Assembly: GCA_964577255.1 (NCBI GenBank)
Contig: CAZNYM010000040.1
Span: forward strand, 1 to 17,036
Source: Micavibrio_C sp964577255
GTDB lineage: Bacteria > Pseudomonadota > Alphaproteobacteria > Micavibrionales > Micavibrionaceae
Direction: 5' to 3'
Length of the DNA stretch: 17,036 bases
The position numbers and the translations under genes are program-made. The notes beneath the pieces were generated by a model. That model had not been told where the DNA came from. It was given only the letters and a program-made list of their open reading frames with translations, and searched no databases. Positions 1 to 9,292 of the stretch are shown piece by piece; position 1 is the stretch's first letter; the number at the start of each line of letters is the position of its first letter.

Positions 1-903
1 GGGCGGTGCCTTGGGTCGGCCGACCAGGCGATCCGCCGGGCCCAGCACCGTCATGGTGGCGTTGCTGGCGGGCAACCCCCCGACCACGAAATTGGCCCAG
101 GCGTTCGAGGCGAAACCCGAACCGAACTTGGCGGCGTAAAGCGCGATGTACTGCGCGCTGTTCAGGCCAGTCACGCCCCCCGCGGTAATCGGGATGATAA
201 GACCGAAAGCCACGGCGATACGCAAAGGCGCCCACATGCGGTTGAACCGCTTGCCGAACGGCGTTCCCGTCTTCACCGTCTCCATGGTGATAGTGATAAC
301 CTGATAGGCCAGTATGACGATCCCTGCGATAACGATCCCGGCGTTATAGACGGCAATCATCTGATGCAGCGCGATATGATAGGGCCAGGGGAACTGGCCA
401 TCGGCGGCCACGCCCAGGCAGCTTACATTCTGCGCCACGCAGGAATTGAACAAATTGTTGCCGCCCGTGCCGTTGCCGATGCCGAAAACCCGATCGAGCA
501 GGATGAAGGCGATATCCTGCGTCGGGTTGGCGGTCACGAAATGGTTGAGCCCGGGCAGCGCCAGCGCACTCTTCGCCAGCAACGCAAAGCCCAGAAGGCC
601 CAGTTGCGCGGCCATGATCGCCATGCCCAGCACAACGATGCCGAACAGTATATAATGATCGATATTGCCGCGGCGGCGACGCAGCTGGTGCCAGGATTCG
701 ACGATCACATGGCTGACGCCGAACCGGCCGGCCGAAGCGCCGGACAGATAAGGGTGTCCGTGCGGCAGGATGCCGAGGGCGCCGAACAGCGAAGCCGCGA
801 AAAAGGCCGTATGCGAAAGCCCGACGCCAAAAAGCTTCTGGAACCGGGGCATGATCCCCGGCATCAGGCAATAACGCATAATAATTTTGGCCGACATGCT
901 CAT
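1..903 (-). CDS. DotA/TraY family type IVB secretion membrane protein, third tandem copy (partial, cut by window edge)
   Basis: The minus-strand frame is open from ATG at 903 to position 1, giving 301 codons and no stop, so this is the N-terminal third of a longer gene. It is a paralogue of the two genes upstream. Shared blocks include HPYL followed by GRFGVSHV (about residues 50-65), a QDIAFILLDRVFGIG segment before a hydrophilic loop, TGTPFGKRFNRMWAPLR, and LNSAQYIALYAAKFGS. Several hydrophobic segments are evident (about residues 22-40, 80-110, 180-200, 215-230). C155 and C162 form a C-x6-C pair also found in the middle copy. The start sits 9 bases after the stop of the preceding gene, with AAGGAT ending 11 bases before the ATG. 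In known family members the protein lies in the inner membrane as a channel-like part of the secretion or conjugation apparatus. Family membership is a confident call; which substrates it serves is unknown. Confidence 0.85.
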   Translation of the reverse strand, partial: MSMSAKIIMRYCLMPGIMPRFQKLFGVGLSHTAFFAASLFGALGILPHGHPYLSGASAGRFGVSHVIVESWHQLRRRRGNIDHYILFGIVVLGMAIMAAQLGLLGFALLAKSALALPGLNHFVTANPTQDIAFILLDRVFGIGNGTGGNNLFNSCVAQNVSCLGVAADGQFPWPYHIALHQMIAVYNAGIVIAGIVILAYQVITITMETVKTGTPFGKRFNRMWAPLRIAVAFGLIIPITAGGVTGLNSAQYIALYAAKFGSGFASNAWANFVVGGLPASNATMTVLGPADRLVGRPKAPP

Positions 904-912
904 GCTGCCGCG

Positions 913-3756
913 TTATCCTTTCACGATTTCCTGGCCCGCTTTTATGCTCTGGCCCATGCCTTCCTTGGCTTGAGCGCCCATCTGACGCAGCTGCCCGCCG
1001 ATCATGCCCGAACCCACAGCCATGTTTCTGGTGAGGTTTTCTGGCGATGTCGAGTTTTTGTCGTTGAAAACTTCCGAATCCGCACCCAGCCAGCGCATGA
1101 TGTGCGAGGGGATGAGGTCGATCAGCTTGAACGACGCCATGGCGCACAGATAAACGATGATCGCGTAAATGATCGTGTAAAAAATCTGGTCGATCGCGCC
1201 TTTGAAATAACCGACGAAACCTGTCTCTCCCGCCGCCGGCCCCGAGGTCGCGTTAAGGCCGGCCGGCACGTCGAAACCGGTGATGTTTGAAGTCACAAGG
1301 CTCCATATCTCGTTCAGAACCCTGATCTGCGCCGAGAAGATGCTGACCGCCGCGATCAGGCCGAAGATAATCATGATCGGGCGCAGGAAAATCTCCAGAA
1401 TGATGTAATAGCCGCCCCGCGCCGCCGGACCCGAGAAATTGTCGCCGTCGATGCGCAGGTGCGCAAGCGCCCACAGCGGCACGCCGACCATGGCCTCGAA
1501 AATCCCTTTGACCCAGCCGCCGACGGCGAAAAAGAAATACAGGAACGGCATGAAAGGCACGACGTAATGCAGGACGAAACCAACCGTCAGTGTCGTGAAG
1601 GCAACCTGCATCAGGAAGTCGCCCGCCCCTTTGCCGATCGAGCCCAGAACCTGGCTCAGCGTCACCTGCAGTCCGACGCCGCCGATGGTCGCCGCGCCGG
1701 AATAGCCGATATTGCGGATCGATGTTTCAACCAGGCTGCGGCCAAGCGTCGCCAGCTGCGCCAGTGGGTGCGTGTCGACGTTATCGACCATGCTGAAGAG
1801 CGGCTCGGTGCCGAACAGGGCGTTGATGAAACTGAGCGCAAAATTACCGCCGCTCGCGGAAAGATTTTCGGTGTAGGTCTCGGTCCAGAGCTTCTGCGTC
1901 TGATACAGCACATAGGCGATGTTCCAGCCACTGGGCGGGTCGAAAACGACCTGCTGTGAATCGGCCAGCCACGGCGCATAGGCAAACAGGCCGTCCACTT
2001 CTTCGTCATGGGCGAGTTTCTGTCGGCGCACATATTCCATCGCTTCGGGCAGGAGTCGCACCGTCGGCAGGTTATAAGCCGCGCCCAGCAAATCGCCGTT
2101 CAGCCGCGCGATGATGTTGTACCACGCCCCCGCGCCGGCCCAGCCGCGCTCGGTCAGGGTCGCGGCGGCGGCGGCCGACGTCAGGCTGGCGGTCGAGGTG
2201 GCTTGTATCGTCACGCCGTTGGTGATGATGGCGGCGATGGTGGTCAGGTAATGGTTGCGCATGCGCGCGAGGAAAGCGCCGCTCGGCAGGGCCGCCGTGG
2301 GGTCGCTCGGGGTTTCGGCCGCGGCGGCGGTCAGGCGCGCGCGCGGCATGTAATTGCGGGCCATGGCCGAACCGACGCCGTAGAAAGTAACCTCGATGCC
2401 CTGATAGATCGGCCCCTGCCCCGCGAACAAAGTGCCCGTTCCGTCATAGGCGCTCGCCCACATGTCGCGGACCATGTTGTGGTAACCCTCGAGGATCGCG
2501 CGCGAACCGGGGCTGCCGGCCTGATCGATCTCCGTGATGCGCAGGAAAAGTTCGCCGCAGACCGGGCGGACGCCGCCCGCATGTTCCTTGTGAACGGGGA
2601 TGCTGTTCTTCTCCTCATAGACCCCGAAACGGTACAGCAGGTCGCGGCCGCGCGAGCGAGCGATCGCCTGGGCAAAAGTCATGGTGCTGAGTTCGGCGCG
2701 CTGCTGCAGGCCGGCCTCGAGCGGAAAGATGAGATAACCCCGAACCTCGCGGTTGTTGAACGTGCGCTCGGCGATAATGCAGCTGGAAAGAATGTTGGAA
2801 AAAGCGAAGAAATTATTGACCGAGGGCGCGTTCGGATTGGCGATCAGCGCGCGGGGTATGTCGCCAGCAATGGTGTTGGCGCCACCCATCGTGGTTTGCA
2901 CAAAAATGGTCCAGCCGTTGGTGGCAAAGGCCGAGCCGTGCTTGGCGGCGTAAAGCACGATATACTGCGCCATATTAAGGCCGTTTGAGATCGGCATCAG
3001 CAGGGCGAAAGCCATCACCAGGCGTACCGGCGCCCACATTTTGTTATAACGGCGTCCGAACGGCGTGCCGTGCTCGGCGGTTTCGATCCAGACAACCATG
3101 ATCATGTAGCCGAGGATAAACAGCGCCACCAGCATCAGGCCGAAGCTGTAGAACTGGAACATGCTGTGCAGGGCCACGTGAAAAGGGCTTGGTATACCGC
3201 CGTCACCAACGGTGCCGGGAACGGCCGTCGTGACGAAGCAAGGGACGTTCATGGCCACGCAGGTGGCCTCGACTGTGTTGCCGGCACCGGCGCGGGTGAA
3301 GATACCCGGCACGCCGAATACGCGATCAAGCAGAACATAGGCGACATCGTTTCTGGGCGGCGGCATCATCAGGAAGCGGTTGATGGCCGCGGCCGGATTC
3401 AAGCCGCCGGCGTGCGCCGCTTCAATGAAAAACGCCACGGCGATCATGAGGATCTGCGACAGCGCCAGCACCACGCCCAGGAACATCAGGGCGACGATCA
3501 CCACCTGGTCGATATTCTCGCGGCGGAAACGGACCCGCCCCATGGCCTCGGCCAGCACATGCTTGACGCCGAATTTTCCGGCATTGACGGGCTGCAGGTA
3601 AGGGTGGGTGTTTTCAAAGATCCGGGCGGCGGCGAATACATGCGCCATGAAAAAAGGAATGCAGATGAAGCCGGTGCCGAAAAGGGTCTTAATCCGCGGG
3701 AAAATCGCGGGCAGTAGAAAGTACTTAAATACCGATGCCTTGGTGATTGCTGACAT
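913..3756 (-). CDS. DotA/TraY family type IVB secretion system inner-membrane protein, second tandem copy
   Basis: This 947-residue protein has the DotA layout: an N-terminal cluster of membrane segments, a large central soluble region (roughly residues 275-660), and a C-terminal cluster. Family blocks visible are HPYL..GKFGVKHVLAEA near residue 50, DVAYVLLDRVFGVPG, GTPFGRRYNKMWAPVRLV, HPLAQLATLG starting at residue 663, EAMVGVPLWALAHL starting at 754, and FKLIDLIPSHIMRWLGA near the end. C166 and C173 form a C-x6-C pair in the first large loop, as in the third copy but not the first. ATG at 3756 lies 18 bases after the preceding gene; AAGGAT ends 11 bases upstream, the same spacing as in the third copy. 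Legionella DotA (about 1050 aa) is an integral inner-membrane protein essential for Dot/Icm export; TraY is its IncI conjugation counterpart. The precise role of this copy is inferred from family only. Confidence 0.88.
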   Translation of the reverse strand: MSAITKASVFKYFLLPAIFPRIKTLFGTGFICIPFFMAHVFAAARIFENTHPYLQPVNAGKFGVKHVLAEAMGRVRFRRENIDQVVIVALMFLGVVLALSQILMIAVAFFIEAAHAGGLNPAAAINRFLMMPPPRNDVAYVLLDRVFGVPGIFTRAGAGNTVEATCVAMNVPCFVTTAVPGTVGDGGIPSPFHVALHSMFQFYSFGLMLVALFILGYMIMVVWIETAEHGTPFGRRYNKMWAPVRLVMAFALLMPISNGLNMAQYIVLYAAKHGSAFATNGWTIFVQTTMGGANTIAGDIPRALIANPNAPSVNNFFAFSNILSSCIIAERTFNNREVRGYLIFPLEAGLQQRAELSTMTFAQAIARSRGRDLLYRFGVYEEKNSIPVHKEHAGGVRPVCGELFLRITEIDQAGSPGSRAILEGYHNMVRDMWASAYDGTGTLFAGQGPIYQGIEVTFYGVGSAMARNYMPRARLTAAAAETPSDPTAALPSGAFLARMRNHYLTTIAAIITNGVTIQATSTASLTSAAAAATLTERGWAGAGAWYNIIARLNGDLLGAAYNLPTVRLLPEAMEYVRRQKLAHDEEVDGLFAYAPWLADSQQVVFDPPSGWNIAYVLYQTQKLWTETYTENLSASGGNFALSFINALFGTEPLFSMVDNVDTHPLAQLATLGRSLVETSIRNIGYSGAATIGGVGLQVTLSQVLGSIGKGAGDFLMQVAFTTLTVGFVLHYVVPFMPFLYFFFAVGGWVKGIFEAMVGVPLWALAHLRIDGDNFSGPAARGGYYIILEIFLRPIMIIFGLIAAVSIFSAQIRVLNEIWSLVTSNITGFDVPAGLNATSGPAAGETGFVGYFKGAIDQIFYTIIYAIIVYLCAMASFKLIDLIPSHIMRWLGADSEVFNDKNSTSPENLTRNMAVGSGMIGGQLRQMGAQAKEGMGQSIKAGQEIVKG

Positions 3757-3774
3757 CTATCGTTGGCATCCTTG

Positions 3775-6627
3775 CTATGGTGTCGGGTCGCTGTCGGGCG
3801 CCCTGTCTGAGCCGGCGCGGCCCTGGCCTTGCGAACCGAAACCTCTTACTTCGGTGGCGGTCGATTTGCCGGCGGCCAAGCGTTCCATCGCAAGGCCGAA
3901 AGGCGTGCCAAGCACGTTGCCGCCCAGTTTGGCGCCCTTCTGCATCGCGCCCGCTACCTGTCCGGCCATCGTGGCGCCGCCGATGGCGGCGTACTGCGTG
4001 AGGTTGGCGGCGGCGTCGCCGGCCTGGTCGCCGAAGCTTTGGACGCCCGCGCCCATCCAGCGCATGATGCCGTTCGGGATCATGTCGATCAGCTTGAAAG
4101 CCGAAGTCGCCATCATGTAAACGATCACGGTGTAAATGACGGTGAAGAAGAATTCGTCGACCACGCCGCGCTTGAATTCCTGGCCGATTCCGCCCCCGCC
4201 TGCCGCCGGGGCATTGTCGAAGCCGGAGAGGTTGAGAACGACCAGCGGGAAAATGCCGTTCAGCGTGCGCACCAGCGCGGCGAAAATCGACATCGCCGCC
4301 ACCAGGCCAAACACGGTGAGAATGGGCCTGATAAAAATTTCGAAGATCAGGAAATAGCCGTTGAGCGCCGTGTCGCCGTGGATCCCCTGCCCGTCGATGC
4401 GCAGGTGCGCTAGCGCCCAGAGCGGCACGCCGACCATGGCCTCGAAGATGCCTTTGATCCAGTTTCCGACCGCGAAGAAGAAATAGATGAACGGCATGAA
4501 CGGCAGCACGTAGTAAAGGATGAACCCAACCGTCAGGCCGATGGTCGCCATGGTCACGAACATGTTGCTGAAAGCCATCAGCGCCGCGCCGATACTTTGC
4601 CCGTCCATGACCTCGGCCAGGCCGCCGCCAGCGGCGAACGCCATAGCGGTCATCAGGTTGCGGATCGCGCTTTCGATGATCCCCTTGCCCAGGCCCACCA
4701 GCTGCGCCATCGGGTGGACGTCGACGTTGTCGCGCATGCTGAAGAGTCCATCGAGGCCGAAGATCGCCTTGATCATGTTGAAGAAGATATTGGCGCTGCC
4801 GGACTGCTCGTTCGACTCGGCGCCCTTGGTCATGCGCCAGTACTGATAGACGCTGCTGAACATACGGGCATACTCGAGCTCGCCGGGCGCCAAATCGACC
4901 AGCTTGTTGCTCGACATATACGGCTCGTAACGGGCGTTGGCGTCCATGTTGCTGTCATTGGCACGCTTTTGCTCCTGCACCTTTTCCATGATCTCTGGCA
5001 TTTTCGAGACATAGGGCACCGCGCGCGCCGCCGTCACCAGTGCGCCGTTCCATTCGGCTATGCGGTTGTACCAGATGCCAGCCCCTGCCCAGCCGCGGTT
5101 GAGCAGGGCCTGCGGCACGCCGAACTGGATGTTCTGCAGCATCTGCTGACGTGCCAGAGCGATGGACGCTGCCGGCGCGTTGGCATGTGCCATGTAAAGC
5201 GCATTCTTGTAAGCCTCACCCGGCAGATCGGCGCTGCGCCCGGCGTTGGGGTTCGGACAGGTCCCAACATCGCCGTTGGCGATCGCGACGGCGCACGGAT
5301 CGCGCCCCAGCTGTGTTAGGTGGATGGCGACCGCCTTTTGGGCAAAGGCATCGACCTGCGCATCACCCCACAACTGCAGGATCAAATCGAAATAACCCTG
5401 GGGAATGATCCGCAGACCGGGAATAGTCGTATTAAGCGCCGGCACGACGATCTCGCCGCACAGCGGTTTGACGTTACCGGCCTCGCTCCTGTACTCGACA
5501 TCATTGAAGCGCCCGAAACGGATCAGAATGTCCTTGTATCCGTAGAAGCCGATCCCGGTGTTGGGATTGGCCCAGTTATTGGGGTCATCGTAGGTGGGCG
5601 CGGGCGTGCCGGTGGAGATATCAAGGCGCTGCGATCCAGCGGCATCGAGCTTCACGAAATAAGGGCGGATCTGCCAGCCCGGCCGTGCGGCTTCGTAAGC
5701 GACCTTGCAGGTCTTCACCAGGGTCATGAACTGGATGATCGACGTAATATCAGGCTGCTGTACACGCACCAGCATGTATTCCTGCGGACCCGGCGCGCCG
5801 CCCGCCACCGGCACGGTCCAGCCCAGGGGCGAAACCGTCACGCCGCCGAGCGCCAGGTTAAAGCGCTTCCAGCCATTGGTGGCGAAATTGGAGCCCAGCT
5901 TGGCAGCGTAAAGCGTAATGTACTGCGCCGAGTTCATGCCGTAATTGATCGGTACCAGAAGTGCGATCGCCATCACCAGACGGATCGGCGCCCACACGCT
6001 GTCAAAGCGGCGTCCGAAAGGCGTACCGGTATGCGCGGTTTCCACCACCAGGATCACGACGTAGTAAAGGAGAATCAGAAGCCCGACGATCAGAAGCGCG
6101 TAACTGTAGAACGAGAAAAGATTCTGCAGGCCGATATTGAACGCCGGAACAGTCGCCGGCCCGGTCGGCGCGGCGGCGGAACCAAACAGTCCGGGGATGC
6201 CGAAGATCTGATCGAGCATCAGAAACGCAATGTCGTTTTGCGGCGTGATGTTGTCGAAGATGCCGTTCGCGGCCAGGGCCGGTTTGAACACCAGCGCCAC
6301 CAGCAGCATCACCCCCTGCAGTACCAGAAGCACGAACCCGGCGAGCAGCGTGAAAAAGACGAGGATCTGGTCGATGTTCTGCCGGCTGAACACCAGGCGA
6401 CGGCCGGCTTCGGCCACCACGTGACGAATGCCGAACTTGCCGCGGTTGAGCGGATTGAGATACGGGTGTTGCGCAGGCAAGAGGCGCACGCCGGCGTAGA
6501 TCTGCGCCATCAGAAGCGCAAGCCAGCCGAAACCATCGCGCGAGAACGCCTTCAGCCGCGGCACAATCCCCGGCAGAACCATGTATCCGAGCACCTGCCC
6601 GGGCTTAACATTCTGAAAGGCTTTCAC
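3775..6627 (-). CDS. DotA/TraY family type IVB secretion system inner-membrane protein, first tandem copy
   Basis: This 950-residue protein opens the operon. Hydrophobic segments lie at about residues 35-50, 88-115, 172-195 and 215-228. A mostly hydrophilic region of nearly 390 residues follows, then a dense C-terminal membrane cluster from about 640. Diagnostic blocks are HPYLNPLNRGKFGIRHVVAE, NDIAFLMLDQIFGIPG, ETAHTGTPFGRRFDSVWAPI, HPMAQLVGLG from residue 638, FMPFIYFFFAVGNWIKGIFE leading into EAMVGVPLWALAHL (from 729), and FKLIDMIPNGIMRWMGA. The start codon is GTG at 6627; no strong Shine-Dalgarno is visible. The start is supported because the other copies begin a similar distance before their shared PxIxPR motif. 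The protein lacks the C-x6-C pair of the other two copies but has several cysteines in its central region. It probably acts in the inner membrane in type IVB secretion or conjugation; DotA and TraY cannot be told apart from this window. Confidence 0.88.
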   Translation of the reverse strand: MKAFQNVKPGQVLGYMVLPGIVPRLKAFSRDGFGWLALLMAQIYAGVRLLPAQHPYLNPLNRGKFGIRHVVAEAGRRLVFSRQNIDQILVFFTLLAGFVLLVLQGVMLLVALVFKPALAANGIFDNITPQNDIAFLMLDQIFGIPGLFGSAAAPTGPATVPAFNIGLQNLFSFYSYALLIVGLLILLYYVVILVVETAHTGTPFGRRFDSVWAPIRLVMAIALLVPINYGMNSAQYITLYAAKLGSNFATNGWKRFNLALGGVTVSPLGWTVPVAGGAPGPQEYMLVRVQQPDITSIIQFMTLVKTCKVAYEAARPGWQIRPYFVKLDAAGSQRLDISTGTPAPTYDDPNNWANPNTGIGFYGYKDILIRFGRFNDVEYRSEAGNVKPLCGEIVVPALNTTIPGLRIIPQGYFDLILQLWGDAQVDAFAQKAVAIHLTQLGRDPCAVAIANGDVGTCPNPNAGRSADLPGEAYKNALYMAHANAPAASIALARQQMLQNIQFGVPQALLNRGWAGAGIWYNRIAEWNGALVTAARAVPYVSKMPEIMEKVQEQKRANDSNMDANARYEPYMSSNKLVDLAPGELEYARMFSSVYQYWRMTKGAESNEQSGSANIFFNMIKAIFGLDGLFSMRDNVDVHPMAQLVGLGKGIIESAIRNLMTAMAFAAGGGLAEVMDGQSIGAALMAFSNMFVTMATIGLTVGFILYYVLPFMPFIYFFFAVGNWIKGIFEAMVGVPLWALAHLRIDGQGIHGDTALNGYFLIFEIFIRPILTVFGLVAAMSIFAALVRTLNGIFPLVVLNLSGFDNAPAAGGGGIGQEFKRGVVDEFFFTVIYTVIVYMMATSAFKLIDMIPNGIMRWMGAGVQSFGDQAGDAAANLTQYAAIGGATMAGQVAGAMQKGAKLGGNVLGTPFGLAMERLAAGKSTATEVRGFGSQGQGRAGSDRAPDSDPTP

Positions 6628-6716
6628 TTTTTAAGACCGCCACCCATCAGGAGAACCCCGATTCCATTCTACACCGCGCCATCGCTAAAATTTTATACAA
6701 TTTTTAGGCTTCACTT

Positions 6717-6746
6717 ATCATAACACAACAGCCTTCTTTTTGCCAA
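6717..6746 (-). promoter_or_regulatory. Candidate sigma-70-type promoter for the DotA/TraY operon
   Basis: On the minus strand a TTGGCA box (6746-6741) is followed after 18 bases by TATGAT (6722-6717). Each is one base from the TTGACA and TATAAT consensus. Transcription would begin near 6710, giving a leader of about 80 bases before the GTG at 6627. The region is AT-rich, which raises the chance of a fortuitous match, so this is an inference from sequence only. Confidence 0.45.
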
Positions 6747-6788
6747 ACGGCTTTAGGTGTTATTATTATGGCTAACTTATTGTTATGA
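6718..6788. repeat. Repeated GTTAT motif in the divergent intergenic region (candidate operator sites)
   Basis: The 303-base gap 6628-6930 contains no gene that I can support and is much more AT-rich than its surroundings. It holds three copies of a TGTTATnA motif: minus strand 6725-6718, plus strand 6758-6765 and plus strand 6781-6788. The first two form an inverted repeat (ATAACAC 6720-6726 with GTGTTAT 6757-6763; AGCC 6730-6733 can also pair with GGCT 6749-6752). The first and third form another (TCATAACA with TGTTATGA). The inverted repeat covers both candidate promoter boxes of the DotA operon, so binding by a regulator is conceivable. A TTATTATTATG / TTATTGTTATG near-direct repeat is offset by 17 bases. 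Confidence 0.35.
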
Positions 6789-6930
6789 AAATATTTTTCT
6801 GGCTTTTTCCATCTGCGGTCTTTTGCGGCGCAAACGGTCGGCAAAGAATTTCCTAGAACGGGACAAAAGTTAATGAGAAAATGGATAGTAAATACAAGCG
6901 TAACGCTGAACAGGGTGCAAAAAGGATTTT

Positions 6931-7437
6931 ATGCCAACGGATGAAAGGGAAGAATCAGAGTCCCGCAGGCTTGCGTTAAAGCGGCAATACTTCAAACGCG
7001 CCCTGGCGGAAGGCCGGGGGCCCGAGGCGCTGGCCGCCCTCAGCCGTTTATATGCACGGCGGCAGGAAACCTGGGCGTCCTCGGACGACGACATCCGCAA
7101 CAATTTCAGGGAAATCGCCATCGGCAACGGCGCCATCGATCTCAGCGACGAATTTTCACGGCAGCAGCTCGACAGCCTGCTGCGCTCCAAGGAGATCACG
7201 GATCCTGAAATCCGCAAACGCATGGAAACGGACCTGGCCGCGCAGAAAAGCGCCGTCAACGCGCTGCGCGAACTGGGCATACCCGAGGATATGCTTCCCC
7301 ACGTCAGCCCCGCCGTCGCCTATATCAACGCCATCCACGGCATGACGGGCCAGCCTTTGCTGCGCGCCGATGGCAACAAATTTCAGCAGATCGAAAAGCT
7401 GCTGAGTGGCAAGCCGCCGACAAACACACTCAACTGA
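6931..7437 (+). CDS. Hypothetical soluble protein, 168 aa, divergent from the DotA/TraY operon
   Basis: I do not recognise this protein. It starts at ATG 6931 with a near-ideal ribosome binding site (AAGGA five bases upstream). It is charged, with no signal peptide or membrane segment. The sequence looks largely alpha-helical: a basic, Arg-rich N-terminal third with YFKRALAEGRGPEALAALSR, a middle with DDDIRNNFREIAIGNGAIDL, and a C-terminal part containing LGIPEDMLPHVSPAVAYINA. No cysteines and no obvious nucleotide-binding or catalytic motif are visible. It ends 18 bases before the converging stop of ettA. Its good start signal, uninterrupted frame and fit between two well-defined genes make it a probable real gene. 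The divergent placement may mean shared control with the secretion genes, but a functional link is only a guess. Confidence 0.75.
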   Translation: MPTDEREESESRRLALKRQYFKRALAEGRGPEALAALSRLYARRQETWASSDDDIRNNFREIAIGNGAIDLSDEFSRQQLDSLLRSKEITDPEIRKRMETDLAAQKSAVNALRELGIPEDMLPHVSPAVAYINAIHGMTGQPLLRADGNKFQQIEKLLSGKPPTNTLN

Positions 7438-7455
7438 ATAAACACGAAGGCGGGA

Positions 7456-9135
<1,680 letters not shown>

Positions 9136-9186
9136 GGTCTGCCTCGAAACTGTTCCTCGCGCGGCGGGCACTCTAGCAGAAACGCC

Positions 9187-9215
9187 TTGAAAAAGGGAAG
9201 CTTTAGACTTGTCAT
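9187..9215 (+). promoter_or_regulatory. Candidate promoter for the terA-like/terD-like unit
   Basis: TTGAAA (9187-9192) is followed after 17 bases by TGTCAT (9210-9215), a nine-of-twelve match to the sigma-70 consensus. It would give a leader of about 70 bases before ATG 9293. The -10 box is weak and no other evidence supports it. Confidence 0.3.
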
Positions 9216-9292
9216 AGAATTTTGGGCCACTTCTCTTGTTTCCCGCCGCCCGGGGGTGGTATTGTGGCCCGGATCAGACGGAGGAGCCGCCC

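Noticed and set aside
344..1147. 267-codon minus-strand frame overlapping the start of the third DotA copy and the end of the second
   Set aside because: It straddles two real genes in another frame. The frame from 903 to the window edge carries the DotA motifs.
5320..6723. 467-codon plus-strand open frame antisense to the first DotA copy
   Set aside because: Shadow frame; the product is rich in Arg, His, Gln and Asp and lacks recognisable motifs, while the minus frame has full family motifs.
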